Shown here one piece after another: positions 1 to 7,317 of a stretch of 33,289 nucleotides of DNA. Each line of letters begins with the position of its first letter. Position 1 is the first letter of the stretch. This DNA comes from Ezakiella coagulans (lineage in GTDB: Bacteria > Bacillota > Clostridia > Tissierellales > Peptoniphilaceae). The stretch is taken from positions 1-33,289 of the forward strand of contig NZ_QEKV01000002.1 of NCBI RefSeq assembly GCF_003096635.1, read 5' to 3'. The translations under genes were made by a program, and so were the position numbers. The notes beneath the pieces were generated by a model. It was not told where the DNA came from and made no database searches. It was given only the letters and a program-made list of their open reading frames with translations.

Positions 1-1269
1 CTTGCAATCCATGATAGAACAAGTGAAGATAACAACAATATACATGCTCATATTATGACTACCCTTAGACCAATCAATGAAAAAGGAGAGTGGCAAGCAA
101 AATCAAAAAAAGAATATATCCTTGATGAAAACGGAGAAAAGGTAAAACTAAAAAGTGGGAACTACAAAACAAGAAAAGTAGAGCTGACAGACTGGAACGA
201 TAAAGGAAACGCAGAGAAATGGAGAGAGAATTTTGCAAGCCTTTGTAATCAGTATTTAGAAAAAAATCATCAGGAAAAAAGAGTAGATCATCGTTCCTAC
301 AAAAGACAAGGGATAGAAGAAATTCCAACCATTCATATGGGAGCAAGTGCCAGTGCATTAGAGAAAAAAGGAATAGAAACCGACAAAGGAAACATCAATA
401 GAGAAATCAAAAAGCACAACTCCTTAGTAAAGGCTATTAAGAGCAAGATAAAAGAAATAACTTTTTGGATAGACTCTTTACTTGGAAATCTGCAAGCAAA
501 ATATGATGAGTATAAACAGGACAAGAAAGATGAACTGGAGAACAAAGCAGAACTCTTTAACCTCTATGAGTATATTTCTATCTACAACGATATACAGGGA
601 GAAAAAACAAAGAATTTATCATACTATGGACAGATAAAAAAGGGAAATGCAGACCTAAAGAGATTTGTAAAAGCAATCTACTATTTGAAAGATAATCATC
701 TTCAAACCATAGCAGACCTACAAGGAAAAGTCTTTGAACTTGCAAAGCAAAGTAAAAAGATAAGCAGTGATATTCAAGAAAAAACACAAAGAATTAAAGA
801 CTTAAATCAATGTGTAAGTTGCATAGACTCTATAAAAGAAAACAAAAAAGTCTATCAGGAATATAAAGATAAAACTTTTCTTAAAGATAAATTTTACAAT
901 TCACATAAAGATGAAATTGAAAACTACAAAAAAGCAAGAAAGACTATAGAAAAATTTACTGGGACTTCAGCCATAAAATTAAATGATTGGCAAAAAGAAA
1001 TTACAAAACTTGAAAAAGAAATAGAAGTCTTAAACAAAGATAAAATCAAAATTCAAGATGAATTTAAGCAGATAGACCATATCAAATATGCAGTAAAGAT
1101 TGTCAATGATGAGTATGGCATAGATTTATCCATAGAGATAGACAAAGCAATTAAGAGAGGAGAAAAGCCAAGTGTAATTGCACAATTGAAAAAATTCCAA
1201 GAACAACAAGAAAAAAGAGATCAGTATAGACAAAAAGCAAAAGAAAAATATACGGAACAAGAAAGATGA
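1..1269 (+). CDS. MobA/MobL (MobQ-family) relaxase, 5' end outside the window
   Basis: The frame is open from base 1, so the gene starts upstream; the ATG at 55 is internal. The first residues read NNNIHAHIMTTLRP, the last part of the HxH metal-binding motif of MobQ relaxases. About 80 residues on, DHRSYKRQGIEEIPTIHMG is the conserved end of the MobA/MobL domain. The rest (to residue ~420) is charged and coiled-coil rich, as is usual for the C-terminus of this family. The enzyme nicks oriT and leads the strand into the recipient; the catalytic Tyr and oriT would lie upstream, out of view. It is followed by a cargo insert rather than directly by the replication gene. Confidence 0.93.
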   Translation, partial: LAIHDRTSEDNNNIHAHIMTTLRPINEKGEWQAKSKKEYILDENGEKVKLKSGNYKTRKVELTDWNDKGNAEKWRENFASLCNQYLEKNHQEKRVDHRSYKRQGIEEIPTIHMGASASALEKKGIETDKGNINREIKKHNSLVKAIKSKIKEITFWIDSLLGNLQAKYDEYKQDKKDELENKAELFNLYEYISIYNDIQGEKTKNLSYYGQIKKGNADLKRFVKAIYYLKDNHLQTIADLQGKVFELAKQSKKISSDIQEKTQRIKDLNQCVSCIDSIKENKKVYQEYKDKTFLKDKFYNSHKDEIENYKKARKTIEKFTGTSAIKLNDWQKEITKLEKEIEVLNKDKIKIQDEFKQIDHIKYAVKIVNDEYGIDLSIEIDKAIKRGEKPSVIAQLKKFQEQQEKRDQYRQKAKEKYTEQER

Positions 1270-1330
1270 AATCATAAAATAGGACAACCTTTAGTAGGGA
1301 GTGAGCAAATCATTTAGTACTACAAACTGA

Positions 1331-1490
1331 CGCACTATTTCGTTGCATAAGGCTGTGTACCCATTTTGTGAACGCAGATATAAAGATGAGTCCCTGTTTC
1401 GGGGACACATATAACTAGTGTCGTGTTTCACGATGGCAGCTATATAAGGACTTCATATTTCAGGGTGTATTAACTATAAAGGGTGTCATA
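1331..1490 (+). repeat. Degenerate ~32-nt tandem repeat array with hairpin-forming units
   Basis: An ATAA tetramer recurs at 1347, 1380, 1411, 1444 and 1476 (spacing 33, 31, 33, 32). Each is followed by a G/T-rich start, then a T-rich core (TTTC or TTTT), then a complementary arm. Two units form clear hairpins: GTCCC-TGTTTCG-GGGAC at 1390-1406 and TCGTG-TTT-CACGA at 1421-1433. The other units are decayed or imperfect versions. The array sits between the relaxase stop and the promoter of the YhcG-type nuclease, so the nuclease mRNA from that promoter would not include it. It may be a separate small RNA, a DNA binding or recognition array, or remnants of one. It is not CRISPR: there are no long identical repeats and no unique spacers. 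Confidence 0.6.
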
Positions 1491-1512
1491 AATTACTACT
1501 TCCTTTAGCTGT

Positions 1513-1548
1513 ATAAATATTGAATACACTCAATATTTATGGTACAAT
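1513..1548 (+). promoter_or_regulatory. Promoter with palindromic operator for the YhcG-type gene
   Basis: TTGAAT (1520-1525), 17 bases, then TACAAT (1543-1548) is a near-consensus housekeeping promoter. A perfect 11-bp inverted repeat, ATAAATATTGA (1513-1523) with six bases between it and TCAATATTTAT (1530-1540), covers the -35 box and most of the spacer, the usual place for a repressor operator. The start codon is 36 bases downstream, preceded by AAGGAG. No repressor gene lies next to it; the nuclease itself or a regulator elsewhere could bind here. Confidence 0.75.
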
Positions 1549-1583
1549 TAGCAATATAGTATGATGAGTTAAGGAGTAAACTT

Positions 1584-2609
1584 ATGAATAATTTAGTTGA
1601 AAATCTTCATGCAGATGTTTATGCAAATATAAAAAAACTAATGGATAATGCACGAACTGATGTAGCGAAGCAAGTTAATAATATATTAGTAAAAACTTAT
1701 TGGGAAATAGGGAGAATTATTGTAGAAGATGAGCAAGGTCATTCAGATAGAGCTGAGTATGGGAAAACTCTACTGAAAGATTTGTCTAAAATGCTGACTA
1801 AAGAATTTGGGCGTGGATTTTCGGTTTCTAATCTACAGTTTATGAGGAGATTTTATCAAGAATATGAAATTCAACAGACACTGTCTGTTAAATTGAGTTG
1901 GTCGCATTATTGTGAGTTGTTGTCTATTGACGATATGAATAAGCGTAGTTTTTATGAGAAAGAAACGGTCAATGCAAATTGGTCTGTAAGGGAATTAAAA
2001 AGACAAATAAATACATCACTATTTGAGAGATTATTGCTATCAAGTGGAGATGAAAATAAAGAAAAAGTATTAGATTTAGCTCTAAAGGGAAACGAAATAG
2101 CTACGCCAAGTGATGTAATAAAAGATCCGTATGTATTTGAGTTTTTAGGACTACCTGAAGAAAAGCCAATGATGGAAAGTGATTTAGAAAAAGCACTTGT
2201 AACTCATATAGAAAAATTCTTATTGGAACTTGGTAAAGGCTTTATGTATGTTGGCTCACAACAAAGGGTAACACTTGGAAATACCCATTATTATGTTGAT
2301 ATGGTATTTTACAACAAGATACTCAGAAGCTATGTTTTGATTGAATTAAAAACAGGAAAGCTAATGCCAGAAGCAGTAGGACAGCTTAATATGTATCTTA
2401 ACTACTATAAAGCAGAAGTTAATGACGAAATGGATAATGAACCTATTGGAATTATCCTTTGTGCGAACAAGGATAGCATACAGGCAGAATATGCACTTGG
2501 TAGCTTATCTAACCAGATATTTGCTTCTAAGTATACGCTATACATTCCAGACAGAGAACAATTAGAAGAACAGGTAGAAAGAGTAGTAAAAAAGTACAAG
2601 AAAAAATAA
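1584..2609 (+). CDS. YhcG/DUF1016-family PDDEXK nuclease
   Basis: This 341-aa protein has the two-part layout of the YhcG family. An N-terminal DUF1016_N region (residues ~10-175, with YWEIGRIIVEDEQG and FGRGFSVSNLQFMRRFY) is followed by a C-terminal PDDEXK nuclease fold. Visible catalytic residues are Asp ~239 in HYYVDMVFYN and Glu ~254 with Lys ~256 in IELKTGK; AVGQLNMYLNYY follows as the family's typical helix. Members are widespread in mobile elements and defence islands, often near restriction systems; the exact substrate is not established. AAGGAG lies 8 bases before the ATG. With its own promoter, operator and terminator, and placed between relaxase and replication gene, it looks like a cargo cassette. 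I infer a role in defence or element competition; the nuclease fold itself is well supported. Confidence 0.9.
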   Translation: MNNLVENLHADVYANIKKLMDNARTDVAKQVNNILVKTYWEIGRIIVEDEQGHSDRAEYGKTLLKDLSKMLTKEFGRGFSVSNLQFMRRFYQEYEIQQTLSVKLSWSHYCELLSIDDMNKRSFYEKETVNANWSVRELKRQINTSLFERLLLSSGDENKEKVLDLALKGNEIATPSDVIKDPYVFEFLGLPEEKPMMESDLEKALVTHIEKFLLELGKGFMYVGSQQRVTLGNTHYYVDMVFYNKILRSYVLIELKTGKLMPEAVGQLNMYLNYYKAEVNDEMDNEPIGIILCANKDSIQAEYALGSLSNQIFASKYTLYIPDREQLEEQVERVVKKYKKK

Positions 2610-2633
2610 TAGTAAAAATTACAGAAATATTTT

Positions 2634-2671
2634 AGAGAAGTAAAAGCAAAGGTGCCGATACTTCTCTTTTT
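2634..2671 (+). terminator. Intrinsic terminator after the YhcG-type gene
   Basis: AGAGAAGTA (2634-2642) pairs perfectly with TACTTCTCT (2659-2667) across a 16-base loop, followed by a short T tract. The ribosome binding site of the next gene (AGGAGG, 2677-2682) starts 5 bases later, so transcription of that gene has to read through this hairpin. Confidence 0.75.
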
Positions 2672-2691
2672 ATTTGAGGAGGATATGGAAA

Positions 2692-3456
2692 ATGGCAGAT
2701 AAAAGAATGTTTTCATTGAAGATAGTGGATAGCGATTTATTTTTAGATATGCCACTAAGTAGCCAATGCCTATATTTTCATTTATCAATGAGGGCAGATG
2801 ATGACGGCTTTGTGGATAATCCAAAGAAGATAATAAAGATCATAGGAGCAAATGACGATGATTTAAAAATCTTAATTACAAAAGGCTTTGTAATTGTCTT
2901 TGAAAGAGGAATTATAGTCATTACCCATTGGAAGATAAATAACTATATCCGAAATGATAGACGAAAAGAAACTTTGTATATCAAAGAAAAAGAATTCTTA
3001 TCAGAAACAGAGAATGGAGCGTATATAAAGCTTGAAAATCTTGGTATACCAAATGACAACCACTTGTCAACTAAAAGTCAACCAACTGACAACCAAGTGT
3101 CCGTCAATTGTCCGCATAGTATAGATAAGGGTAGATTAGATAAGATTAGTATAGATAAGGGGAGAGGAGAACAAGAAAACCAATCAGCCCCCTTTTCTTT
3201 TTACGGAGAATATCAAAATGTTCGATTAACTGACGAAGAATACCATAAGCTAAAGGATAAGCTTCAAGGTCATACCGATACCATGATTGAAAAGCTATCA
3301 AGGTATCTTAAAAGTAAAGGAACAGATTATAAAGACCACTATGTAACCATTCTTAATTGGTATGAACAGGATAAAGAAAAACTAACACAGAAAAACACTC
3401 AAAATGGAAGTTCTAAAACCTACTCAACCAACTATGAGGATAGCGATAGCCTATAA
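2692..3456 (+). CDS. Replisome-organizer-like replication initiation protein
   Basis: The product is 254 aa from the ATG at 2692. I chose this start because AGGAGG (2677-2682) lies 9 bases upstream; a TTG-started extension from 2674 would consume that site. The N-terminal ~110 residues (MADKRMFSLKIVDSDLFLDM, then LYFHLSMRADDDGFVDNP and ITHWKINNYIRNDR) match the winged-helix N-terminal domain of phage and ICE replisome organizers. A hydrophilic linker follows, then a C-terminal helical domain (FYGEYQNVRLTDEEYHKLK to VTILNWYEQD) common in these proteins. Its partner should be the DnaC/IstB-like ATPase next door, which would load helicase for replication of the excised element. Confidence 0.85.
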   Translation: MADKRMFSLKIVDSDLFLDMPLSSQCLYFHLSMRADDDGFVDNPKKIIKIIGANDDDLKILITKGFVIVFERGIIVITHWKINNYIRNDRRKETLYIKEKEFLSETENGAYIKLENLGIPNDNHLSTKSQPTDNQVSVNCPHSIDKGRLDKISIDKGRGEQENQSAPFSFYGEYQNVRLTDEEYHKLKDKLQGHTDTMIEKLSRYLKSKGTDYKDHYVTILNWYEQDKEKLTQKNTQNGSSKTYSTNYEDSDSL

Positions 3457-3584
3457 ACATCATATAACAAGGTGGAAAGGTGTTTTTAGAGCATTAAAGC
3501 TAAAATAGGTATCAGAATACACCAAAGATAAAAAAACCTTAAAACGCATTCCACTAATTAACAGGAAAAAGGGGAATTAAAGTT
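3457..3584 (+). other. Intergenic leader before the dnaC-like gene
   Basis: This 128-base gap has no open frame worth calling and no clear terminator. At 3476-3500 it holds AAAGGTG followed 7 bases later by AGCATTAAAGC, both of which also occur in the ToxI RNA repeat at 20196-20214. A purine-rich stretch (AAAAAGGGG, about 10 bases before the ATG) is the likely ribosome binding site of the next gene. Confidence 0.4.
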
Positions 3585-4436
3585 ATGAATAACAAAGAAA
3601 ATCAAAATATGGTAACTACAAAAATACGAGGTACAGATTTTACCTACAACAAAGATACTCAGCATGAAAAGGACGGACATATCTATTGCAAGGCTTGTAA
3701 TGAAATAATAGATGGCAAAGTAATTCAGATGTTGGATAAGCCTATGATTATCAGAACAACTTGTAAATGTGATAGAGATAGACAGGAACGAGAAAAACAA
3801 AGAGAAAAGCAAATAGAACAGGATAGGTTAAGACAAAACTGCTTTATATCCAAAAATCAAAAAGCATATACCTTTGAAAATGCTGATGAAGATACCGATA
3901 AAGAAATCATCAAAAAAGCTAAAAACTATGTAAAGCATTTTGAAGAAATGAGAAAGGACAATGTAGGCTTGCTTTTATATGGAAATGTAGGAAGTGGTAA
4001 GACCTATATAGCTTGTGCTATTTCCAATGCCATAATCACAGAGTATTCTTATACAGTTAAGATGAGAAATTTCGCACAAATACTAAATGACTTACAAAAA
4101 GGTGGCTTTAACCTTGATAGAAACGAATATATTGAGCAAATAACAAATCCAACCTTACTAATTCTTGATGATTTTGGGATAGAGAGAAATACAGAATATG
4201 CCTTAGAGCAAATCTACAATGTGATAAATGCAAGATACCTAAAGGCAAGACCGACCATTATAACTACAAACCTTAATTTTAAGGATATAGAGAAAGAACA
4301 GGAAGATATAATGCTTGGGAGGATTTATTCAAGGATAATAGAGATGTGTTTACCCCTTAGAGTTATAGGAGTGGACAGAAGAAAAATACAAAGTAAAGAA
4401 AAGCTGAAGAAAGCACAAAACTTAATAGATGAGTAG
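3585..4436 (+). CDS. DnaC/IstB-like AAA+ ATP-binding protein
   Basis: This 283-aa protein has an N-terminal zinc-binding segment (Cys35-x2-Cys38 and Cys60-x-Cys62), a charged coiled-coil stretch to about residue 85, then an AAA+ domain. Walker A is GNVGSGKT (133-140), Walker B LLILDDFG (191-198), and sensor 1 is in TIITTNL (~225-231). An Arg-rich box in RIYSRIIEM follows. This is the usual layout of DnaC-like helicase loaders encoded with replisome organizers in phages and ICEs. It likely acts with the upstream protein to load the host replicative helicase. An IstB transposition helper is unlikely, as no IS21-type transposase is present. Confidence 0.9.
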   Translation: MNNKENQNMVTTKIRGTDFTYNKDTQHEKDGHIYCKACNEIIDGKVIQMLDKPMIIRTTCKCDRDRQEREKQREKQIEQDRLRQNCFISKNQKAYTFENADEDTDKEIIKKAKNYVKHFEEMRKDNVGLLLYGNVGSGKTYIACAISNAIITEYSYTVKMRNFAQILNDLQKGGFNLDRNEYIEQITNPTLLILDDFGIERNTEYALEQIYNVINARYLKARPTIITTNLNFKDIEKEQEDIMLGRIYSRIIEMCLPLRVIGVDRRKIQSKEKLKKAQNLIDE

Positions 4437-4438
4437 AG

Positions 4439-4474
4439 GCGATTAGAAAAGTAAAAAATTCTAATCGCTTTTTT
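4439..4474 (+). terminator. Intrinsic terminator after the dnaC-like gene
   Basis: GCGATTAGAA (4439-4448) pairs perfectly with TTCTAATCGC (4459-4468), followed by six T. A nearly identical hairpin with the same loop follows toxN at 20834-20869. The next ribosome binding site begins only about 10 bases after the T tract. Confidence 0.85.
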
Positions 4475-4497
4475 AATTGCAAGGAAAGGAGCAATCG

Positions 4498-4701
4498 ATG
4501 AAAAAAGAAAAGACAAAATATATTGTAAAACGAAACTATACAACACAAAGAACAGGAGCAGAAGCGTTTATCAAGCTGATTAAAAAAGACAACAACATTG
4601 AATATACACAATATAATATTGATAAAAATAAGAAAGTGTGCTATACTAAAGACAGTTTTAGAGAGGGTTGTGTCATTCCTAAAAATCTAAAGGAGGAATA
4701 G
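4498..4701 (+). CDS. Small hypothetical protein preceding the serine recombinase
   Basis: A 67-aa basic protein starts at the ATG at 4498; AAAGGAG (4485-4491) lies 6 bases before it, so the longer frame from 4477 is not needed. It contains KRNYTTQRTGAEAFIKLIK and ends ...REGCVIPKNLKEE. I do not recognise a named family. Its stop lies 3 bases before the recombinase ATG and its last codons contain that gene's ribosome binding site, so the two are translated together. Position suggests a recombination directionality factor or a TnpW-like accessory protein, but the sequence does not look like the TnpW I know; this is inference only. Confidence 0.7.
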   Translation: MKKEKTKYIVKRNYTTQRTGAEAFIKLIKKDNNIEYTQYNIDKNKKVCYTKDSFREGCVIPKNLKEE

Positions 4702-4704
4702 GAA

Positions 4705-6351
4705 ATGATACAAACAAATTCAAATCACTTTTCATATCGGACTGCAATTTATTGCAGACTGTCTAAAGATGATGAGCAGAAAGGAGAGAGTGCCAGCATA
4801 CAAAACCAAAGGGATATGCTTGAACATTATGTCAAGGCAAGAGGTTGGAATATAGCTGATGTATATGTCGATGACGGATACACAGGCTTAAATACGAACC
4901 GCCCCTCATTTCAAAGACTGATAAAAGATGTTGAGGAAAGAAAAATTGATATAGTCATTACTAAAGACTTATCAAGACTTGGAAGAAACTATCTTCAGAC
5001 AGGATATTATACCGAGAATTTCTTTCCAAAAAACGGAGTGAGATATATCGCAGTCAATGACGGAGTGGATACCTTACAGGACAATAATGAGATAGTACCC
5101 TTTAAGAATGTACTAAATGAGTTTTATTCAAGAGATGTTTCAAAGAAGATGAAATCGGCATATCTTACAAGAGCAAGACAAGGTAAATTTACAGGCTGCC
5201 TTGCACCATTCGGATATATGAAAAATCCTGATGATACTTACTCTCTTATGGTAGATGAAGAAACTTCGTGGATAGTGGAAAAGATTTATGACCTTGCTAT
5301 CAGTGGATATGGAGTACAGGCAATAAGGCGAATACTCTTTGATGAAAAAATTCCTACACCTACTTGGTGGAACAGGAAAAAGGGACTTAGAAATGTTTTT
5401 ACCAAATTAGAAAAAACCGTAAAAGACGGCGAGTATTGGTGGGATTGTACAACAATCAAGGAGATAATTGAAAATCCTGTTTATCTTGGACACACGGCAA
5501 GTCAGAAAGCAAACTATCAATTCAAAATCGGTTGGCTATCAGACAAACCAAAAGATGATTGGATAGTTGTAGAAAATACCCACGAACCTATCGTTTCAGA
5601 AGATACCTACAAAATGGCAAATGAAAAGATAGAAAGTAGGAAGCGACCTTTTAAGACAGGAGAAGAAAGTATCTTCGCAGGACTTGTCAAATGCCCTGAT
5701 TGTGGGAAAGCCTTAAATCTTGGAAGAAACAACTCAAAGAAAAAAGAGAAAATACTCACTTGTAACACTTATCGCAGATACGGAAAAAACTTGTGTACTC
5801 AGCATAGGATATACTTTGATACTCTTTATGAAATCGTACTTGCAGATATTAGAAAGAATGCAGACTTCGCTTTAAAAGATGAAAAGGAAGTCTTAAAGGC
5901 TCTTGAAAAATCAAGAGATACAGAAAATGAAGAAGAACAAATCTATATCGCAAAGAAGATTGAAGAAGATAGTAAAAGAGTGGCAGAGCTTGGTAACAAG
6001 ATTGAGAAACTCTATGATGATTGGATAAATAAGAAAATCAGCGAGAGCAATTTCCAAAGAATACTTGAAAAATCTCAAGATGAGCAAGAGCTTTTAACAA
6101 AGCGAATTGAGGAAATGGAAAGAAAAGTTGTTACAAGTAGAGTAGATGAAAATGGTGTCTATAAATGGATAGAACTCATCAAGAAACACAAGAATATTAA
6201 GAAGCTGGACAAAGAAACCTTAAATGAACTCATCTCAAAAATCTATGTTCACGAAAAGGAAGTAGTGGACGGAGAAATCACCCAAATAATAGAAATACAT
6301 TACAATTTCATAGGAAATACAGACAGCTTACAGGTCAGCTACAATCTCTAA
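4705..6351 (+). CDS. Large serine recombinase (TnpX/TndX-like, DUF4368 type)
   Basis: This 548-aa integrase/excisionase catalyses site-specific integration and excision of the left element. The N-terminal resolvase domain (~14-160) has the nucleophile Ser20 in YCRLSKDD and arginines in DLSRLGRNY (~89-95). The recombinase DNA-binding domain follows (~170-310, with APFGYMKNPDD and IIENPVYLGHT). A zinc ribbon with CPDCGKALNLGRN and later Cys residues lies at ~329-370, then a coiled coil (~395-480) and the DUF4368-like tail ending IHYNFIG. Length and order fit the Tn4451/Tn5397-type family. AAAGGAGG (4689-4696) is 8 bases from the ATG. The gene ends 6 bases before the maff2 fragment, as expected for a recombinase at the element end. 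Confidence 0.95.
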   Translation: MIQTNSNHFSYRTAIYCRLSKDDEQKGESASIQNQRDMLEHYVKARGWNIADVYVDDGYTGLNTNRPSFQRLIKDVEERKIDIVITKDLSRLGRNYLQTGYYTENFFPKNGVRYIAVNDGVDTLQDNNEIVPFKNVLNEFYSRDVSKKMKSAYLTRARQGKFTGCLAPFGYMKNPDDTYSLMVDEETSWIVEKIYDLAISGYGVQAIRRILFDEKIPTPTWWNRKKGLRNVFTKLEKTVKDGEYWWDCTTIKEIIENPVYLGHTASQKANYQFKIGWLSDKPKDDWIVVENTHEPIVSEDTYKMANEKIESRKRPFKTGEESIFAGLVKCPDCGKALNLGRNNSKKKEKILTCNTYRRYGKNLCTQHRIYFDTLYEIVLADIRKNADFALKDEKEVLKALEKSRDTENEEEQIYIAKKIEEDSKRVAELGNKIEKLYDDWINKKISESNFQRILEKSQDEQELLTKRIEEMERKVVTSRVDENGVYKWIELIKKHKNIKKLDKETLNELISKIYVHEKEVVDGEITQIIEIHYNFIGNTDSLQVSYNL

Positions 6352-6357
6352 TTAGCC

Positions 6358-6438
6358 ATAAAGCAGCTTATGGCTGGAGGGGGAATTGTACTCATAGGTT
6401 TAAAACTAATACCGCTATTAGCAAACGTGTTAAAATAA
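6358..6438 (+). pseudogene. 3' fragment of maff2 interrupted by the left element
   Basis: The frame ATA AAG CAG CTT ... TAA encodes about 26 residues including KQLMAGGGIVLIG and IPLLANV, the conserved C-terminal transmembrane end of the Maff2 family of small ICE membrane proteins, which normally lies just before the VirB6/TrbL-like gene. The first ~45 residues of a typical Maff2 are missing, and upstream sequence switches directly to the recombinase gene. The stop is 1 base before the next ATG, and that gene has no ribosome binding site of its own, so it was probably translationally coupled to intact maff2. Confidence 0.85.
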
Positions 6439-6439
6439 A

Positions 6440-7303
6440 ATGTTTAATATAGTAGATAAGATCAAAGAGTTTTTTTCGGAGATACTTATTGATATGATCA
6501 AGGAAAATTTAAGCGGAATGCTCCTTGATATAAATGACAAAGTATCAACGATAGCAAATGAGGTAGGAAAGACTCCGAGTGGATGGAACTCGGAGGTTTT
6601 CCACTTCATAAAGTCTATTTCAGAAAATGTTATACTTCCCATAGCAGGTCTTATCATAACGGCTGTACTATGTATTGAATTAATTCAAATGGTAATGAAC
6701 AAAAATAATATGCATGACACAGATACCTTTGGTTTTTTTAAATATATGATAAAAATGTGGATAGCAGTATGGCTTGTATCTCATGCTTTTGACTTTTCTA
6801 TGGCAGTATTTGATGTGGCACAGAATTTAATAGGAAAGGCAGCAGGTGTGGCAAATGCTAGTGCAAAAGTTTCTCCGGGTGATATAGCTAATATGGTAGA
6901 TAGCCTAAAAGGAGAGTCAATAGGAAAATTAATGACTATAGTACTAGAGACATCAATTGTAAAGATGATAATTCAAGGGATATCAATACTCATTACAGTT
7001 ATTCTATACGGCAGGATGATAGAAATATATATTTATACTTCAGTTTGCGCCATACCTTTTGCCACAATGGGTAATAAAGAATGGGGAAGTATTGGAACAA
7101 ACTATATAAGAGGGCTCTTCGCACTTGGCTTGCAAGGTTTATTCTTACTTATATGCGTAGGAATTTATGCCGTACTTGTTAAGACTTTAAATATATCAGA
7201 CATACACAAAAGTATTTTTGAATTACTAGGATACACATTAATACTTGGGATAACTATGATGAAATCAGGAAGTATTGCAAAATCAATTTTAAATGCTCAT
7301 TAA
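6440..7303 (+). CDS. VirB6/TrbL-like conjugative transfer membrane protein
   Basis: This 287-aa polytopic membrane protein forms part of the inner-membrane pore of the type IV secretion machinery. An amphipathic N-terminus (~1-55) is followed by hydrophobic segments around 64-85 (ILPIAGLIITAVLCIELIQ), 100-125, 170-190, 200-215, 225-250 and 255-275. Length and pattern fit the VirB6/TrbL-like protein found after maff2 in Tn1549-type ICEs. The start lacks a Shine-Dalgarno sequence: the ATG follows the maff2 stop by one base. With maff2 broken by the inserted element, expression may depend on read-through from the recombinase gene and leftover coupling, which could cripple transfer while the IME is in place. 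Confidence 0.85.
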   Translation: MFNIVDKIKEFFSEILIDMIKENLSGMLLDINDKVSTIANEVGKTPSGWNSEVFHFIKSISENVILPIAGLIITAVLCIELIQMVMNKNNMHDTDTFGFFKYMIKMWIAVWLVSHAFDFSMAVFDVAQNLIGKAAGVANASAKVSPGDIANMVDSLKGESIGKLMTIVLETSIVKMIIQGISILITVILYGRMIEIYIYTSVCAIPFATMGNKEWGSIGTNYIRGLFALGLQGLFLLICVGIYAVLVKTLNISDIHKSIFELLGYTLILGITMMKSGSIAKSILNAH

Positions 7304-7317
7304 TAAAAAAGGAGAAG

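Larger units (their letters stand above)
1..6357 (+). mobile_element. Right portion of an integrative mobilizable element inserted in maff2
   Basis: Seen: a relaxase, a replication protein, a DnaC-like ATPase and a large serine recombinase lie in one direction and stop abruptly, 6 bases before an in-frame 3' fragment of a maff2 gene that belongs to the next element. Known: mobilizable elements with large serine recombinases usually place the recombinase at one end. Inferred: the right end (attR) lies within about 6352-6360, and the left end is upstream of the window. The element has its own relaxase but no type IV secretion genes in view, so it would be mobilised by the ICE around it or by another conjugative element. 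The exact crossover dinucleotide cannot be read from one end. Confidence 0.75.

Noticed and set aside
1331-1490. CRISPR array
   Set aside because: Units are degenerate in their arms, have no identical direct repeats or unique spacers, and no cas gene is in view.
1584-2609. Type I or II restriction system
   Set aside because: The YhcG-type nuclease stands alone here; no specificity or methylase subunit adjoins it, and the methyltransferase at 10380 belongs to the other element's transfer operon.
2674-2691. TTG start adding six residues to the replication protein
   Set aside because: The extension would translate through the AGGAGG ribosome binding site that correctly serves the ATG at 2692.
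3585-4436. IS21-type IstB transposition helper
   Set aside because: The AAA+ motifs fit, but there is no IstA or IS ends, and the neighbouring replisome organizer points to a helicase loader.
4498-4701. Naming the small gene before the recombinase tnpW
   Set aside because: Position fits, but the residues do not show the short TnpW pattern I know, so I left it unnamed.
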